NCBI GenBank assembly: GCA_030267965.1 | Contig: BRYA01001460.1 | Location: 1 to 36,093, forward strand | Origin: Triparma columacea | Lineage: Eukaryota > Sar > Bolidophyceae > Parmales > Triparmaceae | Direction: 5' to 3' | Length of the DNA: 36,093 nucleotides | Shown: one piece after another, positions 20,801 through 29,794 of the stretch | Layout: every line of letters starts with the position of its first letter | Position numbering within the stretch: position 1 is the first letter of the stretch | Notes under the pieces: model-generated | Seen by the model: only the letters and a program-made list of their open reading frames with translations | What the model was told of the DNA's origin: nothing | The model's database searches: none | Position numbers and translations under genes: made by a program

Positions 20801-22161
20801 CTCCGCCGTCCTACCGAACCGATGGGTACGAGTATTACGGCCCGTACTCGACGTCGCAGGAGGCGGATAGGATTTTAGAAACCATAGAGGACGACTACAA
20901 CCTTCGGAAGCTCGCCTTTGAGGCGAAAAACGGGGAGAATCGTGCAGAGGCAACCGCCCGTTACCTGGAGGAGTTCGAAAATTGCAAGGCGGTCCTGTTC
21001 GAGTCGGAGGAAACCAGGATTTCTTCTCCCCGCGTTGACCTCCTTTTCGACGAGGAAGTCAATCACAGCAGGGACATTGTCGGAATCGTTCCCATTGACC
21101 CTGACAAGAAATCCCCCCGAGAGTTTTTGGTCCGCGTCTGCCAGCTTCGCAAGGGAATTTATAGAGGGGAAAGGGATTTCCAATTCAAGTTGCCGGCAGG
21201 CTTGACTGAGGAAGAAAGGGAAAGAGAGCTCTCCACGATCATCTTCAAGGCTCTTGAGCGGCACTACCAGGATCCTTTGGCCTGCGACACTCCAGAGCAG
21301 CTCTCATCCTTACCCTTCACCTTCCTTCCAGATTCCATTCTCGCCATGCTCCCCATCTCCCCGGAGAGCACCAAGGAACTTAAGAACATTTTCAGGTTCC
21401 ACCCCTCTCAGACATCTATTCGCCCCCCGAAAGTAAGATCCCTTGCGAAGCGAGGCCGGAACAAGAACACCGACGCCGTTGCCATGCAATTCGTGACTGA
21501 CAACCTGGCAGCAACGGCACAAGAGATACGAGAGATCATGCCTTTGTCGTTGGAACAGCGAGGGACAACTAAGAAGATGATTGCAGAGAGGAGCAAAAAC
21601 CTCAAGACCATGTTGCATCTCCCCACACATCCCTCTCGCATCGAATGTTACGATGTTTCCCACAGCCAGGGCGAGTTTTCCACCTGCAGTCGAGTCGTTT
21701 TTATCGACGGTAAGCCGGAAAAGTCCTTGTATCGCACATTCAACATCAAGTCCTTCCAGGGAAACGACGACTACAGGAGTTTGAAAGAAGTTCTTGAGCG
21801 GAGGTTCAAGAGGGCTTATGAATCTGATTCAGACAGTGAATGGGCCATTCCTGACCTCGTTGTCATAGATGGAGGCAAGGGTCAGCTCAGCGCAGCGTAC
21901 AAGGGGATAAGGGCAGCTGGTGTGGGAGTTTCGGGTGTGGATTCCAATTATGACCTCACCGTCCCTGTGTGTGCCATTGCGAAGAGGAACGAAGAGGTTT
22001 TTGCTCTTAGTAACTCCGACACTCCTCTCAGCCCCCTCAACAAGTCTCCCGACGAGCCTGGGGTTCTCATGCTCAGGCAGATACGAGATGAGTCACATAG
22101 ATTTGCAATCACAAGGATGAGGGCAAGGAGGAGGCGCGACTTTTTAAGCGATACACCATAA
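17873..22161 (+). CDS. UvrB-UvrC fusion, nucleotide excision repair, plastid-targeted
   Basis: Exons 17873-18296, 18374-18735, 18829-19775 and 19857-22161 (phases 1, 0, 2) give 1345 aa. Residues 1-22 form a signal peptide ending HLG before FLLP, then a Ser/Thr/Gln-rich transit-like stretch to about 103. The UvrB part (about 104-750) has a Walker A lying across intron 1 (GITGSGKS, K145), the YGLG region before intron 2, DESH (471-474), a LPSAFDNRP stretch, SATPG, and helicase motif VI GRAARN (673-678). It loads on damage and verifies it with ATP. After a linker of about 55 aa, the UvrC part has GIY (788-790) and YIG (802-804) for 3' incision. It also has an RNase-H-like endonuclease with D1177 (CYDVSH), D1215/1216 (NDDY), D1249 (IDGGKGQ) and H1325 ([10 protein letters not shown]) for 5' incision. 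No UVR domain is visible in either half, nor the UvrC Cys cluster or C-terminal HhH domain. All visible catalytic residues are intact. Confidence 0.93.
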
Positions 22162-22217
22162 TCAACTGCGTGTATGTTGTTGTAAAGTAAGCACACTTTT
22201 GAGCCAATTATTGCACC

Positions 22218-22583
22218 TTAGGTTTCAGGTCCCTCCGAGCTCCTATTGGAATCGCTCCCATCATCATCACTCTCTGGTCCTTCATGTGTTTCCCTTCCCC
22301 TGTCTCTGTTCACTGCTTGCTCTCCCCTCCTCCCACCTTCTACCCTCTCTTGCTCCAACTCTCGCACCCTCTCATCAACCCTCGACCGGAAATTATTGCT
22401 ACTCACTTCTACATTCGCCTCGACGGCCCCTCCCCTCTCTTCATGATACACCTCACCGAAAGCTTGAAGGCGAGCAAAGTCCCTTGAATTCGGAAGCAGT
22501 GCGTTTCTTCTTCTTACTGGTCTAACATTTGGCCGCTGTAACCTGCGACCTTCTCTTTGATTCGTATTCAACGTCAGTGGCAT
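22218..22583 (-). CDS. Hypothetical small charged protein
   Basis: The ORF of 121 aa starts at an ATG at 22583 and ends 57 bp from the convergent UvrB-UvrC stop. The product is Arg/Glu-rich: a basic N-terminal third with RRLQRP- and RRRN-type clusters, a probable helix in the middle (RSRVDERVRELEQERVEGG), and an acidic Ser/Asp tail. No family was recognised. The opposite strand is open too, but its product is a Ser/Pro/Leu composition artefact. The ORF is divergent from the next gene with a 259-bp shared spacer. It could be an exon of a longer gene. Confidence 0.4.
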   Translation of the reverse strand: MPLTLNTNQREGRRLQRPNVRPVRRRNALLPNSRDFARLQAFGEVYHEERGGAVEANVEVSSNNFRSRVDERVRELEQERVEGGRRGEQAVNRDRGRETHEGPESDDDGSDSNRSSEGPET

Positions 22584-22842
22584 GCCTCCAAAGGCAAACA
22601 AGAAAGACACTCGAAGAGGACCTTGGCTGTGCCTTCACCTCTACAAGTACTCTGACGACTCAATCTGTCACCTATCAAGGAAAACCCCAGAATATGAATC
22701 ACGGCAACTTGTTCTTTTGACCGTCACAAATCGACTTCCTTATCCACCCTCCTTTTCTTGAATTCTGACTTTTTTGGTCGAATTTTGCAAACTTTTTTGT
22801 TGTTGTTAAGGGGTACTCCCTTGCTTTCGCGAATCAGGTGCA

Positions 22843-23925
22843 ATGCCATCCGAACTTCAGACGCTCCATTACTCGCCCGAACAAGCACCCAAGGCGAGGA
22901 AACTCTCAATCCCCTCTTTTAATCTGTTAAAAAAGAGTCCTAAAATATACCTCGATGCTTCAGAGGGGGAAGATGGGCTAGGTGTTGACGATGTTGAGGC
23001 AACATACGCACCAGACGGGAGATTGAGCGACAATTTACCGGTAGGACACTGCAAGGTTGCGTTTGTTCCGAGCAGTAACCCTCCTGAAGTCCAACTCGGG
23101 CTCATAATTCAAGTCTCTGATAAGGAACAAGTGGTCCTCAACGTCGACAAATCTCCCCGCGCTGTTTTATCGGAAAGTGGTTTGTTCTCATCCGAGATCT
23201 TGTGCGTGCCGGCTTACTGCAAGCTACAGAATGAGACCAAGGGGATGGTATTCCCTTCCTTCAACCCCGTCACCTCTCTCTCTTTCGACGCCTCGTCGCA
23301 AACGTTTTATTACCAAACTGCATACGACACTGGCCCGCTGATGGTGCGCACTACTTCGGAATCGGATGTCAGAAAAATCATTCCTGCGTACTTCAGCGGC
23401 TTGATGTCAAATGTCTTGGCAATGGATAGCCACAGTGAAGCGTCGACGAAGCTCAGGACGCTGCAAAACGATTTGGCGGAGAGAGGTGTGCCTGTCGATG
23501 CTGCCGGGATCGCAAAATCGCTGGCTGATGCGCACACTCCGCTTGTCAACTTTGACGAGAAGGCAATGCCTACGATGCAAATCCCTTCCTGGCTAGAGGA
23601 GTACGAATCAATAGTCTATAGATCAATCAGCCCCACGCTAACAACGGACATCTCATCTCGAAGCCCTCTTGTATCATTCCGCAAGCTTCCGATGAGCATT
23701 CCGACCAACGGGGAAAAGCAGCCTCCGCTGAGTAACGCTATTCCTTTGCTCGCTATTGTCGCAGACAAACAAAAGGGCGACCTCGAGGAGGCGGGTGGTG
23801 ACATCGAGACCACTCAAAACCTTACAACAGCCCCCTCAATACCCCAACTTAACCTCCTCAATGCCTTCACGTTCCAGAAGGAGGCGATGCAGGAGGATGG
23901 GGGCGCGGGGGGACGGCGACTGTAG
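22843..23925 (+). CDS. Unknown protein, 360 aa
   Basis: An intron-free ORF with balanced amino-acid composition and an ATG in a plausible context. The middle (about residues 65-190) looks like mixed alpha/beta globular protein, with alternating hydrophobic strands such as CKVAFV, LGLIIQVS and EQVVLNV. The last 70 residues are polar and the end is Gly/Arg-rich, where it runs into G-homopolymer DNA. I recognise no domain. It stops 214 bp before the kinase gene on the same strand in a different frame. The kinase frame is open back to 23756, overlapping this gene, so a sequencing or assembly frameshift in the G-rich stretch that splits one gene in two cannot be excluded. Confidence 0.6.
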   Translation: MPSELQTLHYSPEQAPKARKLSIPSFNLLKKSPKIYLDASEGEDGLGVDDVEATYAPDGRLSDNLPVGHCKVAFVPSSNPPEVQLGLIIQVSDKEQVVLNVDKSPRAVLSESGLFSSEILCVPAYCKLQNETKGMVFPSFNPVTSLSFDASSQTFYYQTAYDTGPLMVRTTSESDVRKIIPAYFSGLMSNVLAMDSHSEASTKLRTLQNDLAERGVPVDAAGIAKSLADAHTPLVNFDEKAMPTMQIPSWLEEYESIVYRSISPTLTTDISSRSPLVSFRKLPMSIPTNGEKQPPLSNAIPLLAIVADKQKGDLEEAGGDIETTQNLTTAPSIPQLNLLNAFTFQKEAMQEDGGAGGRRL

Positions 23926-24140
23926 CCCCAGGATTAAAGCTCAGAACTGGGGGGGGCGGGAGCTCGTCAAATCTGAATTCCATCAGGGAAGGAATCGGAA
24001 AGCCGCCAGTGACGTCGGCTCGGCTCGGTATGCTGTCGTCGCGATTGAGCAGCGTGGCACTGGGGGGGGGGGATGGGGGGGATGGTGGCGGGGGTGGGGG
24101 CGGCGGAGGGGGGGGCGGAGGGGGAGCAGGGAGGTGAGAA
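23880..24140. other. G-homopolymer-rich junction between two same-strand genes
   Basis: This stretch carries repeated runs of 6-12 G (for example near 23950, 24061-24115), followed by C runs near 24205-24220. Such runs are indel-prone in sequencing. It holds the stop of the upstream unknown gene and the uncertain start of the kinase gene. Confidence 0.6.
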
Positions 24141-27100
24141 TGGAACATGAGGAGACCGGAACGGACGCATTCAGAATTCCCCATGCCCTCTCGTGCTCTA
24201 ACCCCCCCCCTCCCCCCCAAAGTGCCCCATTTAATCCTCTCCTGTCGTCAAGATCCACAAGAAGAGAAGGAATCGGACTCGCTGCAGGGTCGAATTCAAA
24301 TAGTGCTGCGAACACGGCTAGGCACACGCACAGAGGATACTCTTCTCAAAGGACAGCGAGGAAAGTGCAGTCTGACACTGTCCTGGTCAGCAAGTCCACG
24401 ACGAAATTGCCCAAGCGCCAGAAGAACCTTGGAATCGGAATCGACTCAATCACTTCAAGGACAGGCGAGTCAACGAGGAGTGGGAACAGCACCATGAGAC
24501 AGAGGACGCACAGGCCGGGGGCGGTGGGCCCCATGACGGAAGCGTTGAGTAATTTGGGAAGGAGAATAGGTCAAAGATTTGTCGCTCCCGACGCTTGGAA
24601 AATCTTGGCAGCCAATGTCGACGACAGGAGCGGCCAGAGCGAAGACGCGAGCAGCCAAAAGAGAAAGATTGACGAGGAGCTCGTCGAGGACGAAAATCAA
24701 GGCTGCGAGTGTCCGAAATTTCTCGTCTCCTTCTCTCCGAAATTCTTCCAGCCAGAGTGTCTGGAGCTCATGCGCGAGGCACACAGTCCCGATTGGGAGG
24801 ACATTCTGGTTACCATCGAGGACATTGTTGGAGATAGCCAAGGCGACAACATCGGGATTACAATGTACGTGAAGAAGACCGCTAGGATATTGTATGGGAA
24901 GCTGCTGGAGGTGGGCATGGGAGGGAAGGGCAGCTGGAAGAAGTTTTCTCCGATTATAACTTCCATTGAGTACCCTCCCGCAACAACCCTGGCCGATGTC
25001 GTTGGCGCTGTGCGCCCTTTAATGAGAAAGCTTCACTTCCAAGAGGAGAAAATTCTGAGGTTTCAGAGGAGGAGGGACGTTCTCAAGGCCACTCCGCAAC
25101 AGCGCTTGCAATGGGTCATAAATTTGGTAATAATCCAAGTGCACAGGTGCTTGCTTGCCTGGCTGATTGCCGACTCGGCCACTGCTCTCGGCTGGGGGTC
25201 GGGGGGGGGGGGTGAGTGCGCCAAAGCGCTGCTGCAGACGCTCGTCGAGATTCAGACTCTCGACAGGAGCTGCTTCGAGGGTGACAGAATGTACATGTGC
25301 AGCAGAAGCAGCGCGTTTCAGTTGACGAGGACCCTAACCGTTGGACTGGAAAAAGGGAGGGAGGAAGTAATTGAGGGATTCTTCAGGGTGGACGGAGGGG
25401 TCGCATTGCTGCTTGATTACTTGGAGGCGGTGCTGGAAGACGAGGAAGCCGAGAAGAAGGAGAGAAAGCTTGCCTTGCAGTGCTTGCGAAGCTTGGTCGC
25501 GGCTGGGGGCACTGGAACTAGAGCTGCGGGGCTTACGATAGCCGTCGGGGACGTCTTACTTCGGAGCGAGCGCTTCTTGCGTGCGAGAGAGTGCCTCAAA
25601 ATCCAAATCTTTGTTCTGGAGAGGGCGGCGAGGAGCATGGAGGCAGTCACTTTGGAGGCCCACGGTATGGGATTGTGGTTGGGCTTCCTGCGCCTCTGCA
25701 AGGACGGGGGGGCAGAAAAGGACAGTGAGATGTACCTCGAAGGCTTGCTCATTTGTGCCAACGTTGGGGGGGTCGCAGTCTTGAGGGACTTGATGGTTCC
25801 TCACTTCATATCGACGCAACTGTCAATAATAGGGAGGAAGCGCTTAGTGGAGATCGAGAGGCTCAGAAAAGAGGAGGAGAAAAAGAAAAGAGTGGAAGAG
25901 GACGAAAGACGAAAGGCCAATCGTAAGAAAAAGGCCGAAGAAGCGGCGAAGGCCGCCAGTTTCGTATTAGGGGATAGGGTGGACGGGAAATTCGAAATCA
26001 ACTCAAGGGACAGGTGGTTCCCGGGGGTTGTGCTTGGAGTGGAGGCGGGGGTGTACAAAGTCCTCTTCGACGACGGAGAGTTCAAACGAATGGAAATTGT
26101 TCAGGTTAGAAAGAGTAAGAACAGAAAGGCACCACCGGCCAAGACTTTAGAGGCGATTGAGGTGGTGAAGGGGGGGGGGTGTTGGGGAGAGGAGGAGGTT
26201 GTAGTGGTGGAGGAAGTGGTCGAGGTGGCGGAGGAGGAGGTGGCGGAGGAGGAGGTGGCGAATGTTGAGGGGGATCCGGTTGCAAAAGAGGAGGCTGCAG
26301 CAGAGGATGACGACGAGGTCATGTCTATTGCGTCCATGACTGATCCAATCAACGGAGACGGAGACCTGCTTGACGAATCAGAAAGCGGCATCTTCCTCTC
26401 AATCCCAACTACTCTTCCACTAAAAAAAGACCCCGGCGCCACGTTGACGTCAAATATCGGTGGCATTGGTGGCACGGACAAGATCCTGCCCCTGATGCTC
26501 TCTCTCCCAAACCTTCCAACGAGGGGGGGAGATGATGGGGAAGGGGAGGGGGACCGTAGCTCCCTCTTCGAAAGCTTTTCGGATTCTAATTTGAGGCTGC
26601 TGGTAAAAATTGCGTTGAAAGCTACCGCCGCTGGAGGGCGACGACTGTACAACGACGGGAAGACGCTCGAGAACCTGGCGACAAACGTAGTGCCTGCTCA
26701 GTTTTTTCAAGTGGAGGAGGTGGACTTGCACGGTGGTATGGGAGAGGGTGAAGTGCGCTTGATGAAGATGCTTGGGAGGCTAACATTGGACGGGCAGCAG
26801 ATTGACGAGTCGAGGATAGAGAAGTTGGCAAATATTGGGGCTGGGAACTTTGGTTTCGTGAAAGTGATGGAGGTCGGGGAGAAGAAGGTCGCCCTAAAGT
26901 GCATTCCAACGAAGCCCAAGTCCAACAACCAAATCTCGGCCTCCACGAACATGCAAAATGTCTTCATGGAAATCACTGCGCTGGAGGCGTGCGGGGGGGT
27001 GAACGTGATGGACATGGTTGGATACGGGGTCGTGGGAGATTACTACGTGATTGCGTCTGAGTTTTGCTGCGGGGGAAACCTGCTAAGCTGGAGGTGAGGA

Positions 27101-27816
27101 GGAGCGAGGACCGGACCGAGTAGCGAGTAGCGAGTAGCGAGTAGCTCTCAGGTAATTATTGCCTTTCTTTTTTTAATCCTAACCTCTCCGCTCATCGCAG
27201 GAACGGTGTTGGAGGTAACCAAGGGGTGAAGATATACTTGATGATCTGGAAATGGTGCTGCGAAGGAGCCAGGGTCGTGCACCATGCCGGTTACGTTCAC
27301 TACGATATCAAGTGCGACAATGTGCTGCTTCGGCACACAGACTTTGAGAGGAGTGATTGTGTCTGCCTGTGCGACTTCGGAGAGTGCGAGGACTTGACGG
27401 GCGGGGAGCTTAGAGCGAGAGGCACCGAATGTGTGCAATCGCCAGAGGTTCTAAGCATAGTCGAGAGGAATAGGAGCGAGGGCGAAAAATTTGATCGCAG
27501 AATTAGGACCAAGCCGAGCTCGGCAAGTGACTGCTGGCAGCTGAGTTGTCTGCTCTTTGAGGTAGTTGTGGGGGAGTATTTGTTCAACGATGCCGACTGG
27601 GGTAAGTTCTGGCTGACCTTGACGGACGAGAGTAGGGGCGAGGTTTTCGGCGAGGAGGGTGAGAGGAGGTTGAAGGAGGGAATTGGGGAGGCCGAAAGAG
27701 AGACGGTCGACTTTACGCTCAAGATGATAAGGGCGGGTTTGGTAAGGAACCCGGAGAGGCGTCTTGGGGCGAGGGAGATGGCGGAAGGGGTAGATGTGTT
27801 GTTGGGGAGGAAATAG
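24140..27816 (+). CDS. Protein kinase with ARM-like and Tudor-like regions
   Basis: Exons 24140-27093 and 27201-27816 (phase 2) give about 1189 aa; the start is uncertain because the frame is open back to 23756. After a disordered basic N-terminus comes a long alpha-helical region (about 230-560) resembling armadillo-type repeats. A Lys/Glu coiled-coil follows (about 570-605), then a Tudor-like barrel (about 608-655: VLGDRVDGKF, RWFPGVVLGV, YKVLFDDGE). Next come an acidic low-complexity stretch and the kinase. The kinase has a Gly loop GAGNFGFV from 900, VALK with Lys920, HYDIKCDN (1018-1025) instead of HRD, DFG at 1043-1045, and SPE in place of APE. Catalytic Asp1020, Lys1022 and Asn1025 are present, so activity is likely. 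The Arg-to-Tyr change in HRD suggests it does not need activation-loop phosphorylation through that Arg. Substrates are unknown. Confidence 0.78.
27117..27144. repeat. Four copies of a 7-bp repeat in the kinase intron
   Basis: CGAGTAG is repeated four times exactly, 24 bp after the 5' splice site of the 107-bp kinase intron. It has no coding role. Confidence 0.85.
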
Positions 27817-27878
27817 AATCAGGGTTGTTGTCAAAATTGTCAAAAATGAACGAAAAATATTAGATTACACCCCATACA

Positions 27879-29279
27879 TTAGCACCAGTAGCAGCAACAG
27901 GGAATGAAGGGTAAGGGCAAATCGCTCGAACAGTCATTAAGCAAATTTAGGAGCCCCGCATCCTTCGCCGCACTCATTAAGCGAGTCCTCGTTTTCTTCA
28001 ACAGATTGAAGTGCCTCTGCTCCTTGGTGTTTAAAGTCTCACCAGCCGCTATTCTAGCCTCGTAGTCCTTAAATGAAGCTTGGCTTTTGTGAGCGATTGA
28101 AATATTGCACATCATTGGCCAAAACGTCATCACCTTCGCGTCAATCTTTGCTTGCTGGTAAGTGAAGGCTCCAACATCAACGCCCTCTCGAATGATCTCT
28201 GCGTGATACAGCTTAATTAGCTTGTCGTTCCAGGACCGTCTGTCCGCGGGCGAAAGACTATTGACGACGAAGTTGGCGTAGTCACGCATGGGGTTGGATA
28301 CCATGATCATTTGAAAGTCGCAGAGAGCTGCCTTTGCCGAGAGAGAGCCTTCGTCACTGTTGATGCTAGTGGCGCCAATACTCATGGGCTGGGATTTGGC
28401 AGAGGAGGCAACGCTACCGATTGAGGAGGCAGATGAGTCGTCATCGTCGGCAAGAATCTTGTCGTAAGATTGCTGATCGAAGTCGAAAACTTCATCCTCT
28501 GCTACTTCCCCCTCGTAAAAAAAGTTGTCCGACCTGCTGTCTCCATGCGTGAGAGTGAAAGGGCCACGTCTCATCAGCCTAAATAAACCCTTCACCTTGG
28601 ACATCATCGCCCTAACGAGGGGGTGGATGGGGGCGTACTCCTCAACCTCGAGCATGTTCTTGGCGCCTCCCATCAAGAACTTGCAGGTGATCCCGCTCTC
28701 GCTGGAGTCGAAGCGGCCAAGCTTGCTGAGCCGAGGGTCCGTGGCGTTCCACCACTTAGCGTGAAACCGGGCAAGGATCAAGACGGAGAGGCATGCCTCC
28801 TCATAGGTAAGGTCACGAGTCGAGTCCCCGCATGAGAGCCTGCCCTTGGTCATCTCATTCATTACTATGACTGCGTGGGTCTTCTCGTACGCGCTGTAAT
28901 AACATGTGGGCTGGGGGAAGCCCATGGCAGAGGAGAAGAGCTTCTGGTAATAGAAAACCTCTGCCTTCCAGAACCTCTTCAGCAGCCACCCTGGTACGAG
29001 CGAGTCCTTTGGCATGACTTTGATGCAAACGCTCTTTGGCGGATTAGCTAGGGCTGCGCTTGCTTGGGAAGCAAGGTCATCACACTCCTCATAAATGAGG
29101 TCAAATATCGCAACACTGCTATTTCCACCTGAGAACATGACACCAGACCTCGCCTTCACACCAATTATATTCCTCCCACCCGTCGTAGTTTTCGATATTA
29201 TGGACTTGAGCCACTCGAGAGTAATGTCATTTGCTGTTGTTGGAAGGGGCGGCAGATCTGGTTTTACCTGTGGCGACAT
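27879..29279 (-). CDS. Ecdysteroid-kinase-like / CHK-type phosphotransferase
   Basis: A single-exon ORF of 466 aa from an ATG at 29279. Upstream in-frame non-ATG starts were rejected. The fold is that of aminoglycoside-phosphotransferase/EcKinase-like enzymes: Lys88 in SVCIKVMP for ATP, an AEVFYYQKL helix with Glu107, the catalytic loop THGDSRSDNFF with Asp247 and Asn252, and the metal-binding DFQ at 321-323. The Gln after DF is typical of the EcKinase/DUF1679 group rather than APH (DxD/DWE). Between catalytic loop and DFQ lies an insertion of roughly 50 residues, acidic then Ser-rich (about 262-315), where relatives have about 20. The family phosphorylates small-molecule hydroxyl groups; the substrate here is not predictable. 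The gene is convergent with the kinase gene 62 bp away. Confidence 0.8.
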   Translation of the reverse strand: MSPQVKPDLPPLPTTANDITLEWLKSIISKTTTGGRNIIGVKARSGVMFSGGNSSVAIFDLIYEECDDLASQASAALANPPKSVCIKVMPKDSLVPGWLLKRFWKAEVFYYQKLFSSAMGFPQPTCYYSAYEKTHAVIVMNEMTKGRLSCGDSTRDLTYEEACLSVLILARFHAKWWNATDPRLSKLGRFDSSESGITCKFLMGGAKNMLEVEEYAPIHPLVRAMMSKVKGLFRLMRRGPFTLTHGDSRSDNFFYEGEVAEDEVFDFDQQSYDKILADDDDSSASSIGSVASSAKSQPMSIGATSINSDEGSLSAKAALCDFQMIMVSNPMRDYANFVVNSLSPADRRSWNDKLIKLYHAEIIREGVDVGAFTYQQAKIDAKVMTFWPMMCNISIAHKSQASFKDYEARIAAGETLNTKEQRHFNLLKKTRTRLMSAAKDAGLLNLLNDCSSDLPLPFIPCCCYWC

Positions 29280-29598
29280 GGACAAAATAGGCCGGAGAAC
29301 CAACGGCCCGAGATTGGTTGCCGGAGCGAGAAATCTAAAAAGAGGAAGTAGGTAGAGCGAGAAGAAGGGCTAGGCTCCGGGAGGAGTTGCCAGGGGAAGT
29401 GTGGGTTGTATGTATTAAGGACGAAGATCAATGGCGTCTCGAGAGGGATCTTGTCCTTAAAGTGTATTGGATAGATGTTATCAACGTATAGTATCGTATG
29501 TGTTGATCTTTTTAATGTCCGGAAAAAGTGACGGGCTTTTCGATCTTGGCAACAGAATTGGGTTCGGATTGGGACTGCCAAAAAAAGACTACTACATA
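29280..29598. other. Intergenic region, no gene seen
   Basis: This is upstream DNA of the phosphotransferase gene. Minus-strand frames through it are short and lack domain features. It presumably contains the promoter of the minus-strand gene; no specific element was recognised. Confidence 0.45.
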
Positions 29599-29794
29599 GC
29601 ACTTCCTGTATTATATTGCAAACGAACGCCGTGCTTAGCTTATTGTGCCTGCTGCAATCTCTCTACCAGCTCCGCTTTCTTGCCTGTCGTGTTCAAGCCC
29701 TTTGTCTTCAACAATTCTTTGAGTTCCTTCACCTTGAGCATCAAGTCCACAGAATCCAACATAACATAACCCAGACGAAGACTCCTCCTCCTCC
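29599..29794 (-). pseudogene. Out-of-frame copy of the UTP13 SAP-tail segment
   Basis: This segment repeats 30969-31155 at an offset of 1370 bp with few substitutions. Read on the minus strand it still encodes the SAP helix-turn-helix stretch (LKVKELKELLKTKGLN) and the same stop. Relative to the UTP13 copy, however, it has a 13-nt net insertion and a 3-nt deletion just upstream. The overlapping LRR-MYND gene enters it in another frame and stops at 29741. It is best read as a duplicated, decayed 3' end. Confidence 0.7.

Noticed and set aside
17873..22161. Bacterial contamination as source of the UvrB-UvrC sequence
   Set aside because: Three short GT-AG introns interrupt conserved motifs, including the Walker A, and a eukaryotic targeting leader precedes it. 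Neighbouring genes are eukaryotic.
29280..29602. Upstream minus-strand ORF as an N-terminal extension of the EcKinase-like gene
   Set aside because: It needs non-ATG starts and has no family similarity. The ATG at 29279 gives a complete enzyme.
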